A stretch of 64,000 nucleotides of DNA from Synchiropus splendidus (Eukaryota; Chordata; Actinopteri; Syngnathiformes; Callionymidae): contig NW_026527088.1 in NCBI RefSeq assembly GCF_027744825.2, forward strand, positions 62,001 to 126,000, given 5' to 3'. Shown here one piece after another: positions 10,563 to 23,222 of the stretch. The notes under the pieces are model-generated. The model saw only the letters and a program-made list of their open reading frames with translations, was not told the origin of the DNA and searched no databases. Position 1 is the first letter of the stretch. Every line of letters starts with the position of its first letter. The position numbers and the translations under genes are program-made.

Positions 10563-13500
10563 GAACATGAAATTTTCACCTCCCACTATAGCAGAAAGGG
10601 TCTTTCTCGTGGTTGCACTTCAAATCTAAGCTGTCTGAAGTGTTTTTCCAAAGTTGTCCACATTTTTATGTTTGGCGTTCCGGAACCCACCTTATCTCAG
10701 GCTGAAAACGCATTTTACACATTGTGCCATAACTTTGCAGGGAAGCTTCAGAACATCGAATTTTCACCACCCACTACAGCAGAAAGGGTCTTTCTCGTAA
10801 TGGCTCATCAAATCTAAGCTGTCTGAAGTGTTTTTCCAAACTTATCAACATTTTTATGTTTGGCGTTCCGGAATCGACCTTATCTCAGGCTGAAAACGCG
10901 TTTTACGCATTGTGCCATAACTTTGCATAAAGCTTCAGCACATGAAATTTTCACCACCCACTATAGCAGAAAGGGTCTTTGTAGTAGTTGCAGATCATAT
11001 CTAAGCTGTCTGAAGTGTTTTTCCAAAGTTAACAACATTTTTATGTTTGGCGTTCTGGAACCCACCTTATCTCAGTCTGAAAACGTGTTTTTTGCATTGT
11101 GCCATAACTTTGCAGGGACGCTTCAGAACATGAAATTTTCACATCCCACTATAGCAGAAAGGGTCTTTCTAGTAGTTGCACATCAAATCTAAGCTGTCTG
11201 GTGTTTTTCCAAAGTTATCAACATTTTTATGTTTCTCCTTCCTGAACCCACCTTAAATCAGGCTGAAAATGCGTTTTCTGCATTGTGCCATAACTTTGCA
11301 GGGAAGCATCAGAACATGAATTTTTCACCTCCCACTATAGCAGAAAGGGTCTCTCTAGTAGTTACACTTCAAATCTAATCTGTCTGAAGTGTTTTTCCAA
11401 AGTTATCAACATTTTTATGTTTGGCGTTCCGGAATCGACCTTATCTCAGGCTGAAAACGCGTTTTCTGCATTGTGCCATAAGTTTGCAGGGAAGCTTCAG
11501 AACATGAAATTTTCACCTCCCACTATAGCAGAAAGGGTCTTTCTAGTAGTTGCACATCAAATCTAATCTGTCTGAAGTGTTTTTCCAAAGTTATCAACAT
11601 TTTTATGTTTGGGGTTCTGGAACCCACCTTATCTGAGGTTGAAAACGCATTTTCTGCATTGTGCCATAACTTTGCAGGCAAGCTTCAGAACATGAAATAT
11701 TCACATGCGACTATAGCAGAAAGGGTCTTTCTAGAAGTTGCACATCAAATCTAATCTGTCTGAAGTGTTTTTCCAAAGTTATCAACATTGTTATGTTTGG
11801 CGTTCCGGAATCGACCATATCTCAGGCTGAAAACGCCTTTTCTGCATTGTGCCATAACTTTGCAGGGAAGCTTCAGAACATGAAATTTTCAACTCCCACT
11901 ATAGCAGAAATGGTCTTTCTAGTAGTTGCACGTCAAATCTAAGCTGTCTGAAGTGTTTTTCCAAAGTTTTAAATATTTTTATGTTTGGCGTTCCCGAACC
12001 CACCTCATCTCAGGCTGAAAACGTGTTTTCTGCATTGTGCCATAACTTTGCAGGGAAGCTTCAGAACATGAAATTTTCAGCTCCCACTATATCAGAATGG
12101 ATCTTTCTAGTAGTAGCACATCACATCTAAGCTGTCTGACGTGTTTTTCCAAAGTTAACAACATTTTTATGTTTGGCGATCCGGAATCAACCTTATCTCA
12201 GGCTGAAAACGCGTTTAACGCACTGTTCCATAACTTTGCAGGGAAGCTTCCGAACATCGAATTTTCACGAACCACTATAGCAGAAAAGGTCTTTCTCGTA
12301 GTTGGAAATGAAATGTAAGCTGTCTGATGTGTTTTTCCGAAGTTATCAACATTTTTATGTTTTTCGTTCCGGAATCGACCTTATCTCAGGCTGAAACCGC
12401 GTTTTCGGAATTGTGTCATAGCTTTGCAGGGAAGCTTCAGAACATGTAGTTTTCAGCTCCCACTATAGCAGAAAGGGTCTTTCTAGTATTTACACATCAA
12501 ATCTTAGCTGTTTGAAGTGTTTTTCCAAAGTTATAAACATTTTTATGTTTGGCGTTACGGAACCCACCTTATCTCAGGCTGTGAGCGCGTTTTCTGCATT
12601 GTGACATAACTTTGGAGGAAAGCTTCAGAACATGAAATTTTCAATTCCCATTATAGCAGAAAGGGTCTTTCTCGTACTTGCACTTCAAATCTAAACTGTC
12701 TGAAGTGTTTTTTGAAAGTTTTCAACATTTTTGTGTTTGGCGTTCCGGAATCGACCTTATCTCAGGCTGAAAACGCGTTTAACGCACTGTTCCATAACTT
12801 TGCAGGGAAGCTTCCCAACATCGAATTTTCACGAACCACTATAGCAGAAAGGGTCTTTCGAGTAGTTGTACATCAAATCTAAACTGTCTGAAGTGTTTTT
12901 CCAAAGTTATCAATATTTTTATGTTTGGCGTTCCGGAATCGACCTTATCTCAGGCTGAAAACGTGTTTCTTGCATTGTGGCATAACTTTGCAGGGAAGCT
13001 TCAGAACATGAAATTTTCACCTCCCACTGTAGCAAAAAGGGTCTTTCTAGTAGTTGCACATCAAATCTTAGCTGTCTGAAGTGTTTTTCCAAAGTTATCA
13101 ACATTTTTACGTTTGGCGTTCCGGAATCGACCTTATCTCAGCCTGAAAACGCGCTTTATATATTTTGCCATAACTTTGCAGGGAAGCTTCAGAACTTGAC
13201 ATTTTAAGCTCCCACTATAGCAGAAAGGGTCTTTCTAGTAGTTGCACATCAAATATAAGCTGTCTGAAGTGTTTTTCCAAAGTTATCAACATTTTTATGT
13301 TTGGCGTTCTGGAACCCACCTTATCTCAGGCTGAAAACGTGTTTTCTGGATAATGCCATAACTTTGCAGGGAGACTTCAGAACATGAATTTTTTTCCTCC
13401 CACTATAGCAGAAAGGGTATTTCAAGTAGTTGCACATCAAATCTAAGTTGTCTGAAGTGTTTTTCCAAAGTTATCAACATTCTTATGTTTGGCGTTCCGG

Positions 13501-13567
13501 AATCAACCTTATCTCAGGCTGAAAAGACGATTTACGCATTGTGCCAGAACTTTGCTGCGAAGCTTCA
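10563..13567. repeat. Higher-order repeat copy B (about 3,005 bp, 16 units)
   Basis: Same order of diagnostic units as copy A, with three changes. It has an added unit at about 11,560-11,750 (GGGGTTCTGG, AAATATTCACATGCGAC). It lacks one GAATGGATC unit. Its tail, 12,868-13,520, is replaced by units that match 53,636-54,288 instead of the copy A tail. Otherwise the match to copy A appears close to complete over the first 1.0 kb. Confidence 0.92.
12868..13520. repeat. Block shared with 53.6-54.3 kb (about 650 bp)
   Basis: Private variants run in the same order at a constant offset of 40,768 bp: TTGTACATCAAATCTAAAC, GTTTCTTGCATTGTGGC, CACTGTAGCAAAAAGGG, GCTTTATATATTTTGCC, GAACTTGACATTTTAAGC, GGATAATGCC and GAATTTTTTTCCTCC. 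Both edges are sharp. Outside the block, the sequence returns to the local repeat on the left and to the copy C start on the right. Confidence 0.9.
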
Positions 13568-14530
13568 GAACATGAAATTTTCACCTCCCACTATAGCAGA
13601 AAGGGTCTTTCTCGTGGTTGCACTTCAAATCTAAGCTGTCTGAAGTGTCTTTCCAAAGTTGTCCACATTTTTATGTTTGGCGTTCCGGAACCCACCTTAT
13701 CTCAGGCTGAAAACGCATTTTACACATTGTGCCATAACTTTGCAGGGAAGCTTCAGAACATCGAATTTTCACCACCCACTACAGCAGAAAGGGTCTTTCT
13801 CGTAATGGCTCATCAAATCTAAGCTGTCTGAAGTGTTTTTCCAAACTTATCAACATTTTTATGTTTGGCGTTCCGGAATCGACCTTATCTCAGGCTGAAA
13901 ACGCGTTTTACGCATTGTGCCATAACTTTGCATAAAGCTTCAGCACATGAAATTTTCACCACCCACTATAGCAGAAAGGGTCTTTGTAGTAGTTGCAGAT
14001 CAAATCTAAGCTGTCTGAAGTGTTTTTCCAAAGTTAACAACATTTTTATGTTTGGCGTTCTGGAACCCACCTTATCTCAGTCTGAAAACGTGTTTTTTGC
14101 ATTGTGCCATAACTTTGCAGGGACGCTTCAGAACATGAAATTTTCACATCCCACTATAGCAGAAAGGGTCTTTCTAGTAGTTGCACATCAAATCTAAGCT
14201 GTCTGGTGTTTTTCCAAAGTTATCAACATTTTTATGTTTCTCCTTCCTGAACCCACCTTAAATCAGGCTGAAAATGCGTTTTCTGCATTGTGCCATAACT
14301 TTGCAGGGAAGCATCAGAACATGAATTTTTCACCTCCCACTATAGCAGAAAGGGTCTCTCTAGTAGTTGCACATCAAATCTAAGCTGTCTGAAGTGTTTT
14401 TCCAAAGTTATCATATTTCTATGTTTGGCGTTCCAGAATTGACCTTGTCTCATGCTGAAAACGTGTTTTCTGCATTGTGCCATAACTTTGCAGGGAAGTT
14501 TCAGAACATGAAATTTTCACCTCCCACTAC
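13568..14530. repeat. Higher-order repeat copy C, internally deleted
   Basis: 13,568 to about 14,365 follows copy A from 7,935 to about 8,730. The sequence then jumps, at the shared box TAGTTGCACATCAAATC, to the ATCATATTTCTATG unit that lies near 10,280 in copy A. About eight units of the ancestral block are missing. The junction lies inside normal monomer register, as expected for unequal crossing-over. Confidence 0.88.
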
Positions 14531-15589
14531 AGCAGAAAGGGTCTTTCTCGTAGTTGCACATCAAATCTAAGCTGTCTGAAGTGTTTTTCCAGAATTATGA
14601 ACCTTTTTATGTTTGGCGTTCCGGAATCGACCTTATCTCAGGCTGAAAATGCGTTTTACGCATTGTGCCATAACTTTGCAGGAAAGCTTCAGAACATGAA
14701 ATTTTCACCTCCCACTATAGCAGAAAGGGTCTTTCTCGTAGTTGCACATCAAATCTAAGCTGTCTGAAGTGTTTTTCGAAAGTTTTCAACAGTTTTATGT
14801 TTGGTGTTCCTGAATCGACCTTTTCTCAGATTGAAAACGCGTTTTCTGCATTGTGCGATAACTTTGCAGGAAAGCTGCAGAATATGAAATTTTCACCTCC
14901 CACTATAGCAGAAAGGGTCTTTCTAGTAGTTGCACATCAAATCTAAGCTGTCTGAAGTGTTTTTCCAAAGTTATCAACATTTTTATGTTTGGCGTTCCGG
15001 AATCAACCTTATCTCAGGCTGAAAACGCGTTTTCTGCATTGTGTCATAACTTTGCAGGGAAGCTTCAGAACATTAAATTTTCTCCTCCCACTATAGCATA
15101 AAGGGTCTCTCTAGTAGTTGCACATAAAAATCTAACCTGTCTGAAGTGTTTTTCCAAAGTTATCAACATTTTTATGTTTGGCGTTCCGGAACCCACCTTT
15201 TGTCAGGCTGAAAATGCGTTTTCTGCATTGTGCCACAACTTTGCTGGGAAGCTTCAGAACATGAAATTTTAACCTCCCACTATAGCAGAACGGGTCTTTC
15301 TAGTAGTTGCACATCAAATCTAAGCTGTCTGAAGTGTTTTTCCAAAGTTATCAACTTTTTTATGTTTGGCGTTCCGGAACCCACCTTTTGTCAGGCTGAA
15401 AACGCGTTTTCTGCATTGTGCCATAACTTTACAGCGAAGCTTCAGAACATGAAATTTTTACCTCCCACTACAGCAGAAAGGTTCTTTCTAGTAGTTGCAC
15501 ATCAAATCTAAGCTGTCTGAAGTGTTTTTCCGAAGTTATCAACATTTTTATGTTTGGCGTTCCGGAATCGACCTTATGTGAGGCTGAAA
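14531..15589. repeat. Linker units repeated 3,948 bp downstream
   Basis: About 14,575-15,190 matches about 18,523-19,138 at an offset of 3,948 bp (21 units). Shared private variants are CCAGAATTATGAACC, TTTTCAACAGTTTTATG, GAAAGCTGCAGAATATG, and GCATAAAGGGTC with ACATAAAAATCTAACC. The pair thus flanks copy D. The units at 15,190-15,589 carry CCACCTTTTGTCAGG and differ from the right-hand copy. Confidence 0.87.
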
Positions 15590-18330
15590 AGGCGTTTTCT
15601 GCATTGTGCCATAACTTTGCAGGGAAGCATCAGAACATGAATTTTTCACCTCCCACTATAGCAGAAAGGGTCTCTCTAGTAGTTACACTTCAAATCTAAT
15701 CTGTCTGAAGTGTTTTTCCAAAGTTATCAACATTTTTATGTTTGGCGTTCCGGAATCGACCTTATCTCAGGCTGAAAACGCGTTTTCTGCATTGTGCCAT
15801 AAGTTTGCAGGGAAGCTTCAGAACATAAAATTTTCATCTCCCACTATAGCAGAAAGGGTCTTTCTAGTAGTTGCACATCAAATCTAATCTGTCTGAAGTG
15901 TTTTTCCAAAGTTATCAACATTTTTATGTTTGGCGTTCTGGAACCCACCTTATCTGAGGCTGAAAACGCATTTTCTGCATTGTGCCATAACTTTGCAGGC
16001 AAGCTTCAGAACATGAAATATTCACATGCGACTATAGCAGAAAGGGTCTTTCTAGAAGTTGCACATCAAATCTAATCTGTCTGAAGTGTTTTTCCAAAGT
16101 TATCAACATTTTTATGTTTGGCGTTCCGGAATAGACCATATCTCAGGCTGAAAACGCCTTTTCTGCATTGTGCCATAACTTTGCAGGGAAGCTTCAGAAC
16201 ATGAAATTTTCAGCTCCCACTATATCAGAATGGATCTTTCTAGTAGTAGCACATCACATCTAAGCTGTCTGACGTGTTTTTCCAAAGTTAACAACATTTT
16301 TATGTTTGGCGTTCCGGAATCGACCTTATCTCAGGCTGAAAACGCGTTTAACGCACTGTTCCATAACTTTGCAGGGAAGCTTCCGAACATCGAATTTTCA
16401 CGAACCACTATAGCAGAAAGGGTCTTTCTCGTAGTTGGAAATGAAATGTAAGCTGTCTGATGTGTTTTCCCGAAGTTATCAACATTTTTATGTTTTTCGT
16501 TCCGGAATCGACCTTATCTCAGGCTGAAAACGCGTTTTCGGAATTGTGTCATAGCTTTGCAGGGAAGCTTCAGAACATGTAGTTTTCAGCTCCCACTATA
16601 GCAGAAAGGGTCTTTCTAGTATTTACACATCAAATCTTAGCTGTTTGAAGTGTTTTTCCAAAGTTATCAACATTTTTATGTTTGGCGTTACGGAACCCAC
16701 CTTATCTCAGGCTGTGAGCGCGTTTTCTGCATTGTGCCATAACTTTGCAGGCAAGCTTCAGAACATGAAATATTCACATGCGACTATAGCAGAAAGGGTC
16801 TTTCTAGAAGTTGCACATCAAATCTAATCTGTCTGAAGTGTTTTTCCAAAGTTATCAACATTTTTATGTTTGGCGTTCCGGAATCGACCATATCTCAGGC
16901 TGAAAACGCCTTTTCTGCATTGTGCCATAACTTTGCAGGGAAGCTTCAGAACATGAAATTTTCAACTCCCACTATAGCAGAAATGGTCTTTCTAGTAGTT
17001 GCACGTCAAATCTAAGCTGTCTGAAGTGTTTTTCCAAAGTTTTAAATATCTTTATGTTTGGCGTTCCCGAACCCACCTCATCTCAGGCTGAAAACGTGTT
17101 TTCTGCATTGTGCCATAACTTTGCAGGGAAGCTTCAGAACATGAAATTTTCAGCTCCCACTATATCAGAATGGATCTTTCTAGTAGTAGCACATCACATC
17201 TAAGCTGTCTGACGTGTTTTTCCAAAGTTAACAACATTTTTATGTTTGGCGTTCCGGAATCGACCTTATCTCAGGCTGAAAACGCGTTTAACGCACTGTT
17301 CCATAACTTTGCAGGGAAGCTTCCGAACATCGAATTTTCACGAACCACTATAGCAGAAAGGGTCTTTCTCGTAGTTGGAAATGAAATGTAAGCTGTCTGA
17401 TGTGTTTTTCCGAAGTTATCAACATTTTTATGTTTTTCGTTCCGGAATCGACCTTATCTCAGGCTGAAAACGCGTTTTCGGAATTGTGTCATAGCTTTGC
17501 AGGGAAGCTTCAGAACATGTAGTTTTCAGCTCCCACTATAGCAGAAAGGGTCTTTCTAGTATTTACACATCAAATCTTAGCTGTTTGAAGTGTTTTTCCA
17601 AAGTTATCAACATTTTTATGTTTGGCGTTACGGAACCCACCTTATCTCAGGCTGTGAGCGCGTTTTCTGCATTGTGCCATAACTTTGGAGGAAAGCTTCA
17701 GAACATGAAATTTTCAATTCCCATTATAGCAGAAAGGGTCTTTCTCGTACTTGCACTTCAAATCTAAACTGTCTGAAGTGTTTTTTGAAAGTTTTCAACA
17801 TTTTTGTGTTTGGCGTTCCGGAATCGACCTTATCTCAGGCTGAAAACGCGTTTAACGGACTGTTCCATAACTTTGCAGGGAAGCTTCCCAACATCGAATT
17901 TTCACGAACCACTATAGCAGAAAGGGTCTTTCGAGTAGTTGCACATCAAATCTAAGCTGTCTGAAGTGTTTTTCCAAAGTTATCATATTTCTATGTTTGG
18001 CGCTCCAGAATTGACCTCGTCTCATGCTGAAAACGTGTTTTCTGCATTGTGCCATAACTTTGCAGGGAAGTTTCAGAACATGAAATTTTCACATCCCACT
18101 ATAGCAGAAAGGGTCTTTCTAGTAGTTGCACATCAAATCTAAGCTGTTTGAAGTGTTTTTCCAAAGTTATCAACATTTTTATGTTTGGCGTTCAGGAATC
18201 GACCTTATCTCAGGCTGAAAAGACGATTTACGCATTGTGCCAGAACTTTGCAGCGAAGCTTCAGAACATGAAATTTTCACCTCCCACTACAGCAGAAAGG
18301 GTCTTTCTCGTAGTTGCACATCAAATCTAA
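15590..18330. repeat. Higher-order repeat copy D, rearranged
   Basis: Begins with the TTACACTTCAAATCTAATC unit of the 14-unit repeat (equivalent to about 8,640 in copy A). It continues through AAATATTCACATGCGAC, GAATGGATC, TTTAACGCACTGTTCC, CTGTGAGCGCG, ATCATATTTCTATG and GAAAAGACGATTTACG. The right part (about 17,170-18,280) matches copy A from about 9,469 at an offset of 7,701 bp. About three units (16,160-16,752 and 17,100-17,692) are duplicated at an offset of 940 bp. Confidence 0.9.
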
Positions 18331-19400
18331 GCTGTCTGAAGTGTTTTTCGAAAGTTTTCAACAGTTTTATGTTTGGTGTTCCTGAATCGACCTTTTCTCA
18401 GGCTGAAAACGCGTTTTCTGCATTGTGCCATAACTTTGCAGGGAAGCTTCAGAACATGAAATTTTCACCTCCCACTATAGCAGAAAGGGTCTCTCTAGTA
18501 GTTGCACATCAAATCTAAGCTGTCTGAAGTGTTTTTCCAGAATTATGAACCTTTTTATGTTTGGCGTTCCGGAATCGACCTTATCTCAGGCTGAAAATGC
18601 GTTTTACGCATTGTGCCATAACTTTGCAGGAAAGCTTCAGAACATGAAATTTTCACCTCCCACTATAGCAGAAAGGGTCTTTCTCGTAGTTGCACATCAA
18701 ATCTAAGCTGTCTGAAGTGTTTTTCGAAAGTTTTCAACAGTTTTATGTTTGGTGTTCCTGAATCGACCTTTTCTCAGATTGAAAACGCGTTTTCTGCATT
18801 GTGCCATAACTTTGCAGGAAAGCTGCAGAATATGAAATTTTCACCTCCCACTATAGCAGAAAGGGTCTTTCTAGTAGTTGCACATCAAATCTAAGCTGTC
18901 TGAAGTGTTTTTCCAAAGTTATCAACATTTTTATGTTTGGCGTTCCGGAATCAACCTTATCTCAGGCTGAAAACGCGTTTTCTGCATTGTGTCATAACTT
19001 TGCAGGGAAGCTTCAGAACATGAAATTTTCTCCTCCCACTATAGCATAAAGGGTCTCTCTAGTAGTTGCACATAAAAATCTAACCTGTCTGAAGTGTTTT
19101 TCCAAAGTTATCAACATTTTTATGTTTGGCGTTCCGGAACCCACCTTTTGTCAGGCTGAAAACACGTTTTCTGCATTGTGCCATAGCTTTGCAGGGAAGC
19201 GTTACAACATGTAATTTTCAACTCCCACTTGAGCAGAAAGGGTATTTCTCGTAGTTGCACATCAAATCTAAGCTGTCTGTAGAGTTTTTCCTGAGTTATC
19301 AACATTTTTATGTTTGGCGTTCCGGAACCCACCTTATCTCAGGCTGAAAACAGGTTTTCTGCATTGTGCCATAACTTTGCAGGGAAGCTTCAGAACATGA
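18331..19400. repeat. Group A linker with the second copy of the flanking block
   Basis: Contains the 18,523-19,138 copy of the block at 14,575-15,190. Near 19,282 lies a GAGTTTTTCCTGAG unit like those at 4,060 and 4,250. This is the last group A stretch before the group B domain. Confidence 0.85.
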
Positions 19401-22282
19401 AATTTTCACGTCCCTCTATAGCAGAAAGGGTCTTTCTAGTAGTTGCACATCAAATCTAAGCTGTCTGAAGCGTTTTTCGAAAGTTATCAACATTTTTATC
19501 TTTGGCGTTCCGGAATCGACCTTATCTCAGGATGAAAAATCGTTTTCTGCATTGTCCCATAACTTTGCAGGGAAGCTTCAGAACATGAAATGTTCACCTC
19601 CCACTATAGCAGAAAGGGTCTTTCTAGTAGTTGCACATCAAATCTAAGCTGTCTGAAGTGTTTTTCGAAAGTTATCAACATTCTTATGTTTGGCGTTCCA
19701 GAATCGACCTTCTCTCAGGCTGAAAACGCGTTGTCTGCATTGTGCCAAAACTTTGCATGGAAGCTTCCGTACATGAAATTTTCACCTCCCAGTGTAGCAG
19801 AAAGGGTCTTTCTCATAGTTGCACATCAAATCTAAGCTGTCTGAAGTGTTTTTCCAAAGTTATCAACATTTTTATGTTTGGCGTTCCGGAACCCACCTTA
19901 TCTCAAGCTGAAAATGCGTTTTCTGCATTGTGCCAAAACTTTGAAGGGAAGCTTCAGAACATGAAATGTTCACCTCCCACTATAGCAGAAAGGGTCTTTC
20001 TAGTAGTTGTACATCAAATCTAAGCTGTCTGAAGTGTTTTTCGAAAGTTATCAACATTTTTATGATTGGCGTTCCAGAATCGACCTTATCTCAGGCTGAA
20101 AACGCGTTGTCTGCATTGTGCCATAACTTTGCATGGAAGCTTTCGAACATGAAATTTTAACCTCCCACTATAGCAGAAAACGTCTTTCTAGTAGTTGCAC
20201 ATCAAATCTAAGCTGTCTGATGTGTTATTCCAAAGTTATCATCATTTTTATGTTTGGCGTTCCGGATTCGACCTTATCTCAAGCTGAAAACGTGTTTTCT
20301 GCATTGTGCCATAACTTTGCAGGGAAGCTTCAGAACATGAAATTTTCAGGTCCCACTATAGCAGAAAGGGTCTTTCCAGTAGTTGCACATCAAATCTAAG
20401 CTGTCTGAAGTGTTTTTCGAAAGCTATCAACATTTTTATGTTTGGCGTTCCGGAACCCACCTTATCTCAGGATGTAAAATCGTTTTCTGCATTGTCCCAT
20501 AAATTTCCAGGGTAGTTTCAGAACATGAAATTTTGACCTCCCACTAGAGCAGAAAGGGTCTTTCCAGTAGTTGCACATCAAATCTAAGCTGTCTGAAGTG
20601 TTTTTCGAAAGCTATCAACATTTTTTAGGTTGGCGTTCCGGAAACGACCTTATCTCGGGCTGAAAACGCGTTTTCTGCATTGTGCCATAACTTTGCAGGG
20701 AAGCTTCAGAACATGAAATTTTAACCTCCCACTGTAGCAGAAAGGGTCTTTCTAGTAGTTGCACATCAAATCTAAGCTGTCTGAAGTGTTTTTCCAAAGA
20801 TTTCAACATTTTTATGTTTGGCGTTCTGGAATCGATCTTATCTCAGGCTGAAAACGCTTTTTACGCATTGTGCCATAACTTTGCAGGGAAGCTTCAGAAA
20901 ATGAAATTTTCACCTCCCACTATTGCAGAAAGGGTCTTTCTAGTAGTTGCACATCAAATCTAAGCTGTCTGATGTTTTTTTCCAAAGTTATCAACATTTT
21001 TATGTTTGGCGTTCCGGAACCCACCTTATCTCAAGCTGAAAACGCGTTTTCTGCATTGTGCCATAACTTTGCAGGGAAGCTTCAGAACATGAAATTTTAA
21101 CCTCCCACTATTGCAGAAAATGTCTGTCTAGTATTTGCACATCAAATCTATGCAGTCTGATGAGTTTTTCCAAAGTTATCAACATTTTCATGTTTGGCGT
21201 TCCGGAATCGACCTTATCTCAGGCTGAAGACGCGTTTTACGCATTGTGCCATAACTTTGCAGGGAAGTTCCAGAAAATGAAATTTTCACCTCCCACTATA
21301 GCAGAAAGGGTTTTTCTAGTAGTTGCACATCAAATCTAAGCTGTCTGAAGTGTTTTTCGAAAGTTATCAACATTTTTATGTTTGGCGTCCCGGAATCGAC
21401 CTTATGTCAGGTTGAAAAATTGTTTTCTGCATTGTCCCATAACTTTCCAGGGAAGCTTCAGAACATGAAATTTTGACCTCCCACTATAGCAGAAAGGGTC
21501 TTTCTTGTAGTTGCACATCAAATCTAAGCTGTCTGAAGTGCTTTTCGAAAATTATCTACATTTTTATGTTTGGCGTTCCGGGACACACCTTATCTCAAGC
21601 TGAAAACGCGTTTTCTGCATTGTGCCATAACTTTGCATGGAAGCTTCAGAACATGAAATGTTCACCTCCCACTATAGCAGAAAGGGTCTTTCTAGTAGTT
21701 ACACATCAAATCTAAGCTGTCTGATGTGTTTGTCCAAAGTTATCAACATTTTTATGTATGGCGTTCCGGAATCGACCTTATCTCAGGCTGAAAACCCGTT
21801 TTACGCATTGTGCCATAACTTTGCAGGGAATCTTCAGAACATGAAATGTTCACCTCCCACTATCGCAGAAAGGGTGTTTCTAGTAGTTGCACATCAAATC
21901 TAAGCTGTCTGAAGTGTTTTTCGAAAGTTATCAACATTTTTATGTTTGGTGTTCCGGAACCCACCTTATCTCAGGCTGAAAATGCGTTTTCTGCATTGTG
22001 CCATAACTTTGAAGGAAAGCTTCAGAACATGAAAGCTTCACTTCCCACTAAAGCAGAAAGGGTCTTTCTAGTAGTTGCACATCAAATCTAAGCTGTCTGA
22101 AGTGTTTTTCCAAAGTTATCAACATTTTTATGTTTGGCGTTCCGGAACCCACCTTATCTCATGCTGAAAACGCGTTTTCTGCATTGTGCCATAACTTTGC
22201 AGGGAAGCTTCAGAACATGAAATTTTAACCTCCCACTATTGCAGAAAGTGTCTTTCTAGTAGTTGCACATCAAATCTAAGCC
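19401..22282. repeat. Start of group B domain, mixed monomers
   Basis: The first GATGAAAAATCG/CATTGTCCC unit is at about 19,531 and the first GAAATGTTCACC at about 19,587. About 15 units follow with group B hallmarks (TTTTTCGAAAG, GCGTTGTCTGC, TTTGCATGGAAGC, TTTGACCTCCC). No multi-unit period is obvious by eye. Confidence 0.82.
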
Positions 22283-23222
22283 GTCTGAAGTGTTTTTCCA
22301 AAGTTATCAACATTTTTATGTTTGGCGTTCCTGAACCCACCTTATCTCATGCTGAAAACGTGTTTTCTGCATTGTGCCATAACTTTGCAGGGAAGCTTCA
22401 AAACATGAAATTTTCACCTCCCACTATAGCAGAAAGGGGTTTTCTAGTAGTTGCACTTCAAATCTAAGCTGTCTGAAGTGTTTTTCCAAAGTTATCAACA
22501 GTTTTATGTTTGGCGTTCCGGAATCTACCTTATCTCAGGCTGAAAACGCTTTTTACGCTTTGTGCCATAACTTTGCAGGGAAGCTTCAGAAAATGAAAAT
22601 TTCACCCCCCACTATAGCAGAAAGGGTTTTTCAAGAAGTTGCACATCAAATCTAATCATTTTGAAGTGTTTTTCCAAAGTTATCAACATTTTAATGTTTG
22701 GTGTTCCGGAATCGACCTTATCTCAGCCTGAAAACGCCTTTTATGCATTGTGCCATAACTTCTCAGGGAAGCTTCAGAACATGAAATGTTCACCTCCCAC
22801 TATAGCAGAAAGGGTCTTTCTAGTACTTGCACATCAAATCTAAGCTGTCTGAAGTGTTGTTCCAAAGTGATCAACATTTTTACGATTGGCGTTTTGGAAC
22901 CCACCTTATCTCAGGCTGAAAACGCGTTTTCTGCATTGTGCCATAACTTCTCAGGGAAGCTTCAGAACATGAAATGTTCACCTCCCACTACAGCAGAAAG
23001 GGTCTTTCTAGTAGTTGCACATCAAATCTAAGCTGTCTGAAGTGTTTTTCCAAAGTTATCTACATTTTAATGTTTGGCGTTCCGGAATCGACCTTATCTT
23101 AGGATGAAAAATCGTTTTCTGCTTTGTCCCATAACTTTGCAGGGAAACTTCAGAACATGAAATTTTCAAGTCCCACTATTGCAAAAATGGTCTTTCTAGT
23201 ACTGGCACATCAAATCTAAGCT
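22283..23222. repeat. 5-unit tandem duplication, copy 1 (940 bp)
   Basis: Five units marked by TTCCTGAACCC, GAAAGGGGTTTTC, TCACCCCCCAC, AATCATTTTGAAG, TACGATTGGCG and CTTAGGATG. I compared the text line by line with 23,223 onward at an offset of exactly 940 bp and saw no difference. The shared stretch including overlap is about 956 bp. Confidence 0.96.
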
